Made by a program: the position numbers and the translations under genes. Below, in pieces: positions 1 to 8,305 of a stretch of 64,000 nucleotides of DNA (its first letter is position 1; each line of letters opens with the position of its first letter). The notes below the pieces were generated by a model, which worked only from the letters and a program-made list of their open reading frames with translations, was not told the DNA's origin and searched no databases. This stretch comes from Desulfosporosinus fructosivorans (GTDB lineage Bacteria; Bacillota; Desulfitobacteriia; Desulfitobacteriales; Desulfitobacteriaceae). The stretch spans positions 124,001-188,000 of the forward strand of contig NZ_SPQQ01000003.1 in the NCBI RefSeq assembly GCF_004766045.1, given 5' to 3'.

Positions 1-431
1 GTGACCTGTTGTGTGGAGTTGGAAAAACCAATATTCAACCTCAGGAAATAATCACACATATTACCTTTAAGATTCCACCGATTGGTAGTAAAACTGGTTT
101 TATCAAGTTGGGTCGTCGTAAAGCTTTGGCGATTGCGAGAATGAATTTAGCGATAATAATAACTGTTGACGATGGGGAAATTAGTTTTGCTCGTGTAGGG
201 CTGGGTGCTGTTGGACCAAACCCTCGTCGCTTTACAGTATTGGAAGATAGTTTGCTGGGTCAAACACCTTCGGAATCTTTAGTAGATCGATTCGCATGTG
301 AGGCTGAACGTGAAGTAACAAATGTTCTTGGTTCTCGGGCTTCGGCAGGATACAAGTGTGAAGCAGTGAAAGGACTCGCTCGAGATTTATTGAGTAGATT
401 GATCTCGGAAAGCAGACAGGGGGTGGTGTGA
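1..431 (+). CDS. ndhF: Nicotinate dehydrogenase FAD subunit, C-terminal part (5' truncated by window edge)
   Basis: The frame is open to the first base, so this is the 3' part of a gene that begins outside the window. About 140 residues are visible and match the C-terminal domain of CO-dehydrogenase/xanthine-dehydrogenase flavoprotein subunits, which pass electrons from the iron-sulfur subunit to NAD(P). The segment around positions 120-220 (GRRKALAIAR, then ISFARVGLGAVGP) is typical of that domain. It ends one base before the 2Fe-2S subunit gene, and the other molybdenum hydroxylase subunits follow. The assignment to nicotinate rather than another substrate rests on the downstream pathway genes, not on this fragment. 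Confidence 0.8.
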   Translation, partial: DLLCGVGKTNIQPQEIITHITFKIPPIGSKTGFIKLGRRKALAIARMNLAIIITVDDGEISFARVGLGAVGPNPRRFTVLEDSLLGQTPSESLVDRFACEAEREVTNVLGSRASAGYKCEAVKGLARDLLSRLISESRQGVV

Positions 432-432
432 A

Positions 433-927
433 GTGGCTCAATTTCATCTAGAAATGAAGGTTAACGGCAAATTAGTAGTCCTAGACATCGATCCCATGTT
501 ACGATTACTCGATATTTTGCGTGATTGTTTGCATTTGACTGGAACTAAAGAGGGATGTTCAGAAGGGGAATGCGGTGCCTGTTCAGTCATCGTTGATGGC
601 GAGGTGGTGGACTCTTGTTTAGTTCTCGCTCCTCAAGCGCATGGCAAAGAGGTAATAACAATTGAAGGGCTTGCGCAAAGTGGAGAAATTGAGCCTTATC
701 AACAGGCTTTTTTAGAGGTAGGTGCCGTTCAGTGTGGCTTTTGTACGCCGGCAATGATCTTGACTACAAGAGTATTGCTAAACAACAATCCCAAGCCTTC
801 TAAATCTGAAATATCAAGGGCAATATCGGGCAATATTTGTCGCTGTACGGGATATACGAAGATTGTTCAGGCCGTTGAACTAGCAGCTTCATTAAAGGAA
901 AAGAAAGAAGGTGTCTCCCGTGCCTGA
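433..927 (+). CDS. ndhS: Nicotinate dehydrogenase, [2Fe-2S] small subunit
   Basis: This 164-residue protein carries two [2Fe-2S] clusters in the molybdenum hydroxylase that makes 6-hydroxynicotinate. A plant-ferredoxin-type set is visible at Cys42, Cys47, Cys50 and Cys62. The second, helical-bundle set is Cys101, Cys104, Cys136 and Cys138 (CGFCTP and CRCTGY motifs). The GTG start lies behind a G-rich ribosome site (cagggggtgg) and is separated from the FAD subunit by one base. Length and motif order match the family closely. The end overlaps the start of the large molybdenum subunit, which fits a translationally coupled complex. Confidence 0.93.
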   Translation: MAQFHLEMKVNGKLVVLDIDPMLRLLDILRDCLHLTGTKEGCSEGECGACSVIVDGEVVDSCLVLAPQAHGKEVITIEGLAQSGEIEPYQQAFLEVGAVQCGFCTPAMILTTRVLLNNNPKPSKSEISRAISGNICRCTGYTKIVQAVELAASLKEKKEGVSRA

Positions 928-2194
928 ATATAGCGTTATTGGTAAGTCAGTGCAACGGGTCGACGGACTACAAAAAACTACCGGAGAGGCAAAATATTCA
1001 GCAGATATAGAGATTCCGGGAGCTCTTTGTTTAAAAGTATTGCGCAGTAAGGTTGCCCATGCCTTAGTGAAAGACATAGACGTAAGTGAAGCATTGAAGG
1101 CTCCTGGAGTGGTAGGAATTTTCACTCATGCCGATATAGAAGGAATAAATAGTTATGGAATCATTACCAAAGATCAACCGGCACTAGCTGATAAGGTGCG
1201 TTTTATTGGGGATGCGATAGCTTTGGTGGCTGCCAAAGATGAAAATAGTGCCAATATAGCGCTGAGCTTGATTAAGGTTACCTTCGAAGAACTGCCTCCT
1301 CTTTATGATGTTTGGGCTTCAATGAAGGAGGGTGCTCCTAAAATACATGATGCGGGTAATATTCTTGGAGTCTACAAGATCAAAAAAGGGGACGTTGAAT
1401 CAGCGCTTAATGAAGCAAGTGTGGTGATTTCTAATAGATATACCACTCAACGTATTGAACATTGCAGTATTGAAACAGAGGCTGGAGTAGCCTATATGGA
1501 CGATGACATGCTTGTGATTAAGGCAGGAACTCAAAATCCTCATTATGATCGACGTGATGTCGCCCGTGTCTTAGGTATACCCATGAACAAAGTTAGAATT
1601 ATCCAAGCGACAACTGGCGGCGGGTTCGGCGGCAAATTGGATATTTCCGTGCAGTGCTTTTTAGGTTTAGCTGCTTTAAAGCTGGGACGACCAGTGAGAA
1701 TCGTGTACGATCGACATGAGTCATTTGTTGCTACTGGTAAGCGTCATCCTTTTTTCATTGATTACACAACGGCTGCAGACAAAGATGGGAAGTTGTTAGC
1801 CGTAAAAGTTAGAATTATTGGCGATACAGGAGCCTATGCATCTTACGGACCTGCAACATTACTAAGGGGTGCTGTGCACGCAACCGGACCTTACGAAGTA
1901 CCGAATGTGGATATTGAAGCTTCTTGTGTCTACACCAATAATCCGTTCAGTGGTGCAATGCGAGGCTTTGGCACACCACAAATGGCATTTGCCTCTGAAA
2001 GTCAAATGGATTTGGTCGCCCAAGCAGTAAATATTAGTCCTGTGGAAATACGTCGTCGTAACGCTTTTCATCAAGGCTCTCTTACAGCAACTCAGCAAAA
2101 ACTGGATCACTGTTTTGCGATCGGTGAAACAATAGAAGCCGCTTGGGGAAAAGCTCTCCAAGTTATGCCTGGCCTAGGGGGTGAGAACAGATGA
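911..2194 (+). CDS. ndhL: Nicotinate dehydrogenase, large molybdenum subunit
   Basis: This is the N-terminal half of a xanthine-dehydrogenase-type molybdopterin subunit, 427 residues, binding molybdopterin cytosine dinucleotide. The glycine-rich GGGFGG motif near residue 240 and the MRGFG motif near residue 350 are family signatures. In most relatives this polypeptide is fused to the next one. Here it stops and the second half starts in an ATGA overlap, as in E. barkeri nicotinate dehydrogenase (NdhL about 50 kDa, NdhM about 37 kDa). The split is therefore native and not a frameshift. The start may instead be the GTG at 920, which is better spaced from an AGAAGG site. Confidence 0.92.
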   Translation: MSPVPEYSVIGKSVQRVDGLQKTTGEAKYSADIEIPGALCLKVLRSKVAHALVKDIDVSEALKAPGVVGIFTHADIEGINSYGIITKDQPALADKVRFIGDAIALVAAKDENSANIALSLIKVTFEELPPLYDVWASMKEGAPKIHDAGNILGVYKIKKGDVESALNEASVVISNRYTTQRIEHCSIETEAGVAYMDDDMLVIKAGTQNPHYDRRDVARVLGIPMNKVRIIQATTGGGFGGKLDISVQCFLGLAALKLGRPVRIVYDRHESFVATGKRHPFFIDYTTAADKDGKLLAVKVRIIGDTGAYASYGPATLLRGAVHATGPYEVPNVDIEASCVYTNNPFSGAMRGFGTPQMAFASESQMDLVAQAVNISPVEIRRRNAFHQGSLTATQQKLDHCFAIGETIEAAWGKALQVMPGLGGENR

Positions 2195-3189
2195 AGAAAC
2201 GTGGATACGGTATGGCGAATATGTGGTATGGCATTGGAAACACTGCTAGCCCGAATCCATCAGGTGCTTTTGTTGACTTTCTTGATGATACGACTGCTAT
2301 AGTGATGACTGGATGTGCTGATATAGGACAAGGTTCGAACACTGTCTTGTCACAAATTGCGGCTGAAACTTTGGGTATTTGCCTAGATAACGTGGTCATC
2401 ATATCGGCTGACACAGGAGTAACACCTGACGCTGGTGCTTCATCGGCATCAAGGCAAACGTATATTTCTGGTAATGCAGTTCGCTTGGCTTCTGAAAAAA
2501 TACGAGATCAGATTATTGCTATGGCAGCAGAAATGTTGGATATTCCGGCAGAAGCAGTAAGCCTTTACCAAGGAGAGGTATGGAATAGTGGAAAGTCTAT
2601 CGGCCTGAGTATTAAAGATGTTGTTGGCAAGTGTCGTAGCAAAGGAATTTTAACGCTGGGACATGGTTCATATAATCCCACTACCACTTCCTTGGAAGCG
2701 GAAACAGGAAAGGGTGTCCCTTATGAGACCTATGCGTTTGCTACACAGGTGGCTGAAGTATTAGTAGATACGGAAACAGGCATTGTTGAAGTAATACAGA
2801 TTGTTGCAGCCCATGATGTTGGTACAGCCATTAACCCACAAAGTGTGGAAGGACAGATTGAAGGTGGTATTGCTATGGGGATAGGGTATGCTTTATTTGA
2901 AGAAGTAAATCTCAAGGACGGCAAAATTCAAAATCCAGCTTTGTCAACTTATCTCATTCCTACAGCTATGGATGTTCCGGAAATCCACACGATAATCATT
3001 GAAGATTGTGAAACTAATGGACCTTATGGTGCAAAAGGCGTGGGTGAACCTGCGTTGGTACCGACGGCAGCAGCTATTGCTAATGCCGTTGCTGATGCTT
3101 TGGGAGTTCGCATCTTTGATTTGCCTATAACCCCTGAAAGGGTAGTGGCGGCAATTAAATCTGCGAAAGAAAATAAAAACAAATCATAA
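2191..3189 (+). CDS. ndhM: Nicotinate dehydrogenase, medium molybdenum subunit
   Basis: This 332-residue protein is the C-terminal half of the molybdenum hydroxylase catalytic subunit. It contains the GQGSNT motif near residue 47 and, near its end, GVGEPALVPTAAA, which in this family holds the catalytic glutamate next to the molybdenum. It starts inside the stop of ndhL (ATGA overlap), so the two halves are probably made in equal amounts. The E. barkeri enzyme also carries a labile non-selenocysteine selenium at the active site. No in-frame TGA is needed here, and selenium insertion genes are not in this window. Confidence 0.92.
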   Translation: MKKRGYGMANMWYGIGNTASPNPSGAFVDFLDDTTAIVMTGCADIGQGSNTVLSQIAAETLGICLDNVVIISADTGVTPDAGASSASRQTYISGNAVRLASEKIRDQIIAMAAEMLDIPAEAVSLYQGEVWNSGKSIGLSIKDVVGKCRSKGILTLGHGSYNPTTTSLEAETGKGVPYETYAFATQVAEVLVDTETGIVEVIQIVAAHDVGTAINPQSVEGQIEGGIAMGIGYALFEEVNLKDGKIQNPALSTYLIPTAMDVPEIHTIIIEDCETNGPYGAKGVGEPALVPTAAAIANAVADALGVRIFDLPITPERVVAAIKSAKENKNKS

Positions 3190-3222
3190 AGTCAAAATAA
3201 AGGCGTCGAGGAGGAATAGTTT

Positions 3223-4383
3223 ATGGCGACTATTGCATTTGTAAACATCGGGATGATTGTTACTGGGGACATTAAACAACCGTTAAGTAAGGCGAATACG
3301 ATCGTTGTTCAAGAAGGGAAAATTGCCAAAATAGGTAACGCAGATATCTTGGCAGGTTTCAAGGTAGATAAGACGATTGACGTAGTAGGGATGACCGTTA
3401 TACCAGGGTTGATTGACTCTCATGTTCACCCGGTGATTGGGGATTATACCCCTCGCCAAAAAACGCAAGACTATCTTGATGGTGCCATGCATGGCGGAGT
3501 AACAACTTTTATATCGGCAGGTGAACCTCACTTTCCTGGACGTCCAAAAGATCCAGCTGGAACAAAGGCCTTAGCGATACTAGTTCATAAGTCGTTCGAA
3601 AATCTACGCTCATCTGGTTTAAAAGTTCATGGCGGGGCGGTAATTCTAGAAAAGGGGCTGGTTGAAGCAGATTTCGCTGAGATGGCCAAGGAAGGCGTCT
3701 GGCTCGTCGGAGAAGTTGGTTTGGGAAGTGTAAAAAAACCAGAAGATGCTGAACCAATGGTAAATTGGGCAAAAAAATATGGAATGAAAGTAGCAATGCA
3801 TACAGGTGGGACTTCAATTCCAGGGAGCTCAACAGTTTCAGCAGATGATGTCATTGCAGTTCAGCCGACAGTTGTTTCCCATGTTAATGGAGGACCAACA
3901 GCGGTTTCTTCTGCTGAAGTTGAAAAACTGATCAATACTACGGATTTGACGCTTGAGATTGTACAATGTGGCAATCCAAAAATCGCAGCTTTTACCGCCA
4001 AAAGATTGGCAGAGAAAGATGCTTTGCACAGACTCATCTTCGGTAACGATTCTCCTTCCGGTACAGGCATTATTCCGCTGGGAATCTTACGGAATATAAG
4101 CTTTATAGCTTCCATGTCGGGTATTCCTGCTGAAAAAGTCATTGCAATGGCAACAGGCAATACTGCACGTGTCTTTGGGTTGGAGGCAGGTCTTATCGCT
4201 GAAGGTAAAGAAGCGGATTTGGTAATCATGGACGCCCCGATTGGCTCAATAGGGAGTAATACCTTAGAAGCGTTGGAGGCTGGAGATTTGCCAGCTGTTG
4301 CTCTTGTTATGGTTGATGGAGTCATCAAAGTGACAAAGAGTCGTAACACTCCCCCTTCTGCACGTAATTATACAATAAAATAA
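3223..4383 (+). CDS. ena: Enamidase (amidohydrolase)
   Basis: This is a 386-residue amidohydrolase-superfamily enzyme, nearly the length of E. barkeri enamidase. In the pathway it opens 1,4,5,6-tetrahydro-6-oxonicotinate and deaminates the enamine, giving 2-formylglutarate and ammonia. The metal-binding DSHVHP motif is near residue 66, a second His-rich segment (AMHTGG) near 190, and the catalytic NDSPSG segment near 280. The ATG is preceded by a good GAGGAGG site. Gene order (dehydrogenase, enamidase, reductase) supports this substrate over a general dihydroorotase-like role. Confidence 0.9.
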   Translation: MATIAFVNIGMIVTGDIKQPLSKANTIVVQEGKIAKIGNADILAGFKVDKTIDVVGMTVIPGLIDSHVHPVIGDYTPRQKTQDYLDGAMHGGVTTFISAGEPHFPGRPKDPAGTKALAILVHKSFENLRSSGLKVHGGAVILEKGLVEADFAEMAKEGVWLVGEVGLGSVKKPEDAEPMVNWAKKYGMKVAMHTGGTSIPGSSTVSADDVIAVQPTVVSHVNGGPTAVSSAEVEKLINTTDLTLEIVQCGNPKIAAFTAKRLAEKDALHRLIFGNDSPSGTGIIPLGILRNISFIASMSGIPAEKVIAMATGNTARVFGLEAGLIAEGKEADLVIMDAPIGSIGSNTLEALEAGDLPAVALVMVDGVIKVTKSRNTPPSARNYTIK

Positions 4384-4416
4384 TTTGTAGTTAATGGAGG
4401 ACAGGGGGGTTAACTA

Positions 4417-5895
4417 ATGGCTATAGTGATTGACAACGAGTTATGCAAGGGATGTGGAATCTGTAGTAAAGAATGTCCTAATAAGGCTATTCTAATTATA
4501 GGCAAAAAAGCTATTTTTCAAGATAGTTGTACAAGTTGCGGAATCTGTACTAGAGTATGCCCAAGCAATGCCGTAGCAAGGGTCACTGAAATCAAAGAAG
4601 GGGCTGTAAAATGCACCTCATGCCCAGTGCAATGCGAAGTTCTAGAAGGATATACTGGAGCATGTCAGCGTTATAGGAATGACAAAGGGCAGCTTATTCG
4701 TAACCGTAAATTGGTGACAGATGTCACGCCAGGAGGTCCGCTGATTACTGCAGTTGGGTCTGGAACTGCCTACCCATGTTGTAAACCAGCACCGTTTATT
4801 GCTCAGGATACTGTAGATGGGGTTGAGATGATTACAGTCGTAACTGAAGCACCTTTAAGTTATAGTGGAGTTAAGGTTAAGATTGATACTAATTTGTTCG
4901 TTGGTGAAGAGGGTGCAAAGGTTAAACGTAATGGCAAAGTAATAGGAATGGTTGATACAGAAGAGTATGGTTCTAAAATGCTTTCAATTGGGGGAGCGAA
5001 CCTTCTTACAGGTAGAGATGGTTTCATAGTTGCTCGAACAATTGTGGAAATTGCCAATGGTGAACGAGTGAACTTGAAGGTTGAAAATAACACACTGGAA
5101 CTTCAAGTGGGTTGTCCACCCATTATTAACGGAGTGGAAGATTCGAAAATGCGCGTTGGTTGCGGAAGTGCAACGATCGGTATGTTCGCTGCAAGACTCA
5201 AGGAAGTTGTCGATGAAGCGATTATTCTTGATCACCATGTGGTTGGCTTACTCTCAGAACATATGGCTGGGGAAGCAGTCGGTATGAGCTGGAGTGGAGT
5301 CATTCCCAATGCCAGACGAAGTACGCGAGGACGTTATTTTGGGGAACATGGCCAGGGTTGGGGCGGTACTGATATAGAAAATCCAATAGATGCAATTAAG
5401 TCAGTCGATATGTCCCTGGCTAAGCAAGGTATGAAAGTACTTGTTACTGAGACTACTGGAAGCATGTCAGCACTCATGGAAGTCCAGAAAGATGGTTCAG
5501 TGATTGAGATTCCAATGACTAATGAAGTAAAGAGTGCAGTTGATGCTATCCGCGACACGTGTGAAAATGCACGAGTTTCTGCTCTCTACGTTGGAGGAAC
5601 AGGCGGTAGTGCACGCGCTGGTGTAGCCTTAAATCCTTTGAAAGTAACTCAGGCCGTCCATAACGGAGAAGCAATATTAACCATTGGTGGTGCTGCAGTC
5701 TATGTTCTCCCTGGTGGAGGGATTAACTTCATGGTGGATGTTGAAAAAGTAGTCTCCAAAGCCTTTACGTGGGTTCCCACACCAGCAACAGTAGCTCCAG
5801 TGGAATATACAATGCCTTTGAAAAAGTATGAGGAAATCGGTGGTCATATCCAAGCGATCAAGAAGCGAAGTCAGATTATCTCTCAAATAGAGTGA
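4417..5895 (+). CDS. hnr: 6-hydroxynicotinate reductase
   Basis: This 492-residue iron-sulfur protein reduces 6-hydroxynicotinate to tetrahydro-6-oxonicotinate with reduced ferredoxin. The N-terminus is a two-cluster bacterial ferredoxin domain: Cys10/13/16/20 and Cys38/41/44/48. A further CxxCxxxC-type set follows at Cys66, Cys69, Cys73 with Cys83. The large C-terminal domain resembles no common redox fold that I can name and is characteristic of this small family. It lies between enamidase and an ApbE-like gene. The assignment rests on domain layout and pathway context. Confidence 0.88.
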   Translation: MAIVIDNELCKGCGICSKECPNKAILIIGKKAIFQDSCTSCGICTRVCPSNAVARVTEIKEGAVKCTSCPVQCEVLEGYTGACQRYRNDKGQLIRNRKLVTDVTPGGPLITAVGSGTAYPCCKPAPFIAQDTVDGVEMITVVTEAPLSYSGVKVKIDTNLFVGEEGAKVKRNGKVIGMVDTEEYGSKMLSIGGANLLTGRDGFIVARTIVEIANGERVNLKVENNTLELQVGCPPIINGVEDSKMRVGCGSATIGMFAARLKEVVDEAIILDHHVVGLLSEHMAGEAVGMSWSGVIPNARRSTRGRYFGEHGQGWGGTDIENPIDAIKSVDMSLAKQGMKVLVTETTGSMSALMEVQKDGSVIEIPMTNEVKSAVDAIRDTCENARVSALYVGGTGGSARAGVALNPLKVTQAVHNGEAILTIGGAAVYVLPGGGINFMVDVEKVVSKAFTWVPTPATVAPVEYTMPLKKYEEIGGHIQAIKKRSQIISQIE

Positions 5896-5913
5896 CCGGG
5901 AGAAGGTAGGGTA

Positions 5914-6771
5914 ATGATCAATGTCTTAGCGGAAGATCGAGTATTTCTAGATTATGGCCCAGTTCAAATGATGTTAATGGCTAGAGCACATAGACTCCCT
6001 ATGATAGAACAATTGCATGAGGCGGCAGAGTACGTGATCAAGATTCTATCAGATTTGGCCGAGGTTCAAAAACAAGCAAAAGATGTTTTAACGTTAGATG
6101 AATGGGATCTCAGTGTCTACCCCTTGCCTTTGCGGTTGATGGTCGCAGCTGTGTTAGAAACCGGAGATCGAACCTTAACCCCAATGGCTGCTGTAGCAGG
6201 TACATTTGCTGATTTAGCGGCTGACTGGTTGGTGGAAAAAGGTGCCACTAAGGTCTTGATCAATAATGGTGGGGATATTGCGATAAGATTGGTTGGCCTT
6301 GAAAAGACGAAGCTGGGGCTGACACCGAGTATTGAATCCTCAGGATATAGTCATATTCTTAATCTGACCGCTGAAGATGGAATTGGGGGAGTAGCAACCA
6401 GTGGTTTGGGAGGGCGTAGCTTTACGAAGGGTATCGCCAGTGCCGTGACAGTTGCAGCGAAGACTGCTCGAGTCGCTGACGCTTGTGCAACGCTGATTGC
6501 TAATCATTGCTTTACTGAAGATCCAGGCATTTTGAGACTTCCTGCAGAACAACTAGACCCGAATACAGATATACCTGGACACTTGGTTACAATCAAGGTT
6601 GGGGACCTAAGCCTTCAAACGAAGACAATAGCTTTAGAGAATGGCTTGTGTAAAGCCATGGAGCTTAAGTCTCAAGGTCTCATTCACGGAGCGGTACTCT
6701 TTCTTGATGACTTGGTGGTTATGATACCGGATAACTTGTGTCAAGTAGCAAAATTTGAGGGAGGAAACTAA
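5914..6771 (+). CDS. UPF0280/ApbE-like protein of unknown role
   Basis: This 285-residue protein resembles the UPF0280 family, distant relatives of the flavin transferase ApbE. Visible features are the INNGGDIAIRL segment near residue 110 and GVATSGLGGRS near 160, both typical of that fold. No signal peptide is seen, so a cytosolic role is likely. Its place between the 6-hydroxynicotinate reductase and an equally uncharacterised gene, 18 bases after hnr, suggests a role in maturing or serving the reductase. That is inference; no reaction can be assigned from sequence. Confidence 0.7.
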   Translation: MINVLAEDRVFLDYGPVQMMLMARAHRLPMIEQLHEAAEYVIKILSDLAEVQKQAKDVLTLDEWDLSVYPLPLRLMVAAVLETGDRTLTPMAAVAGTFADLAADWLVEKGATKVLINNGGDIAIRLVGLEKTKLGLTPSIESSGYSHILNLTAEDGIGGVATSGLGGRSFTKGIASAVTVAAKTARVADACATLIANHCFTEDPGILRLPAEQLDPNTDIPGHLVTIKVGDLSLQTKTIALENGLCKAMELKSQGLIHGAVLFLDDLVVMIPDNLCQVAKFEGGN

Positions 6772-6772
6772 G

Positions 6773-7351
6773 ATGGAAATTCGTAAAATTGTAACGGTCG
6801 TTGAAGAAACACATAGGGAGGGCGAAAAGACTGTAGCTAAACCCACTCGTAAGGCTGTAGCTATGGCTGTTATTAAAAATCCATTTGCAGGACAGTATGT
6901 GGAAGATTTAACAGAACTGATGGAAATCGGCGAACAATTGGGCTCAATGCTCGCTGAACGGGCAGTAAAAGTACTCGGAATTGCGAAGGAAGACGTTGAG
7001 AGCTACGGCAAGGGAGTTATTGTTGGTGAAAAGGGTGAACTTGAACATGCCGCTGCTATTTTACACCCTCGTTTAGGCAAACCTTTTAGAGAACAAGTTG
7101 GGGGCGGTAAAGCCATCATCCCTTCTGCTAAAAAGCTTGGTGGAATGGGAACGAGCTTAGATGTGCCTGTACACTACAAAGATGCAGCTTTTGTGCGTAC
7201 ACACTATGATGCCATGGAAGTGAGAATTGCAGATGCACCTAGAGCAGATGAATTGCTTGTTGCGCTTGTGGTTACGGATTCCGGGCGTCCTCATCCACGA
7301 ATCGGCGGCTTACAAAAAAATGAAATTGAAGGCGAAGACGGGCTTCGATAG
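6773..7351 (+). CDS. Amino-acid-synthesis family protein (PF06684-like), unknown role
   Basis: This cytosolic protein of about 192 residues begins at the ATG at 6773 behind GAGGGAGGAA. It is recognised as the so-called amino acid synthesis family by the RKIVTVVEETHREG start, the GYG/SYGKG-type centre and the RPHPRIGGL end. The family often sits beside amidohydrolases and amide or lactam catabolism genes, but its chemistry is not established. It could act near the enamidase step or on the unstable 2-formylglutarate. Spacing of one base after the UPF0280 gene indicates co-translation. Confidence 0.7.
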   Translation: MEIRKIVTVVEETHREGEKTVAKPTRKAVAMAVIKNPFAGQYVEDLTELMEIGEQLGSMLAERAVKVLGIAKEDVESYGKGVIVGEKGELEHAAAILHPRLGKPFREQVGGGKAIIPSAKKLGGMGTSLDVPVHYKDAAFVRTHYDAMEVRIADAPRADELLVALVVTDSGRPHPRIGGLQKNEIEGEDGLR

Positions 7352-7386
7352 GGAAACCTTGGATTGGTTTTTGGAGGGTGGGGGGA

Positions 7387-8280
7387 TTGACGTTGAAAGT
7401 AGGCTTTATTGGAATTGGTGTCATGGGAAAACCAATGGCAAAAAATATAATCGGTGCAGGATATTCGTTGTTTGTCAATGATGTGAATGAAGCAGCTGTT
7501 CAAGAACTTGTGACTGAAGGGGCAAAAATGATTCAGAGTCCACGTGAATTAGCTCAAGAGGTCGATGTCGTGATCACAATGTTGCCGAATGGAGGAATTG
7601 TAGAGCAGGTCCTGCTTGGAGAACAGGGGATTTTCGCCGGGGCAAAGCCGGGACTCACGATTATTGATATGTCGAGTGTTGCGCCAACGTTTACACAGAA
7701 AATGGCAAAACTAGCCTTCGAACACCAAATTGATTATATCGATGCACCAGTTAGCGGTGGGGTAAAGGGCGCAACGGATGGAACGTTAACGATCATGATA
7801 GGCGGCGAGAAAGAACTTGTGGAGCGCTATCAATCGTTATTAGAGGTAATGGGTAAAAAGATTTACCACGTGGGTAAGGTTGGCGCGGGTGATGCAGTAA
7901 AGATCGTCAATAACCTATTGTTAGGAGTGAATATGGCTGCAGGAGCAGAAGCTTTTGTCTTAGGAACAAAGCTTGGGCTGGATGCCAAAGTCTTGCTAGA
8001 AATCATTAGCGTTAGTTCGGGTAACAGCTACGCTCTTGCAGCTAAAATGCCTAACTTCGTTTTTAAAGGTCAGTTTGAGGCCGGATTTGCAATTGACCTC
8101 CAATATAAAGATCTTGAACTCGCTATCCAAACAGCTAAAGAAGTCAAGGTTCCGATGATGCTAACGAATGTTGCCCAACAGGTATTTGAGCAAGCGCGAG
8201 CTGCTGGACTAGGACGGGAAGATATTTCGGCCGTAATAAAACCGCTAGAAGATCTGTTGAATATTAAAGTCCGAGCGTAA
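7387..8280 (+). CDS. hgd: 2-(hydroxymethyl)glutarate dehydrogenase
   Basis: This beta-hydroxyacid dehydrogenase of about 297 residues reduces 2-formylglutarate to 2-(hydroxymethyl)glutarate with NADH. The Rossmann motif GFIGIGVMG is at the N-terminus, the substrate motif DAPVSGGVKGA near residue 120, and the catalytic-lysine segment GAGDAVKIVNN near 170. These are the signature blocks of the family that also holds tartronate semialdehyde reductase and 3-hydroxyisobutyrate dehydrogenase. I chose the TTG at 7387, about nine bases from GGAGG; TTG 7393 or GTG 7378 are possible. Function within the family follows from the cluster. Confidence 0.88.
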   Translation: MTLKVGFIGIGVMGKPMAKNIIGAGYSLFVNDVNEAAVQELVTEGAKMIQSPRELAQEVDVVITMLPNGGIVEQVLLGEQGIFAGAKPGLTIIDMSSVAPTFTQKMAKLAFEHQIDYIDAPVSGGVKGATDGTLTIMIGGEKELVERYQSLLEVMGKKIYHVGKVGAGDAVKIVNNLLLGVNMAAGAEAFVLGTKLGLDAKVLLEIISVSSGNSYALAAKMPNFVFKGQFEAGFAIDLQYKDLELAIQTAKEVKVPMMLTNVAQQVFEQARAAGLGREDISAVIKPLEDLLNIKVRA

Positions 8281-8305
8281 AACTTAAAAACTGGAGGTGA
8301 GCCAA

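Noticed and set aside
911..3189. Apparent frameshift in a xanthine-dehydrogenase large subunit
   Set aside because: The split with an ATGA overlap matches the native NdhL/NdhM arrangement of nicotinate dehydrogenase.
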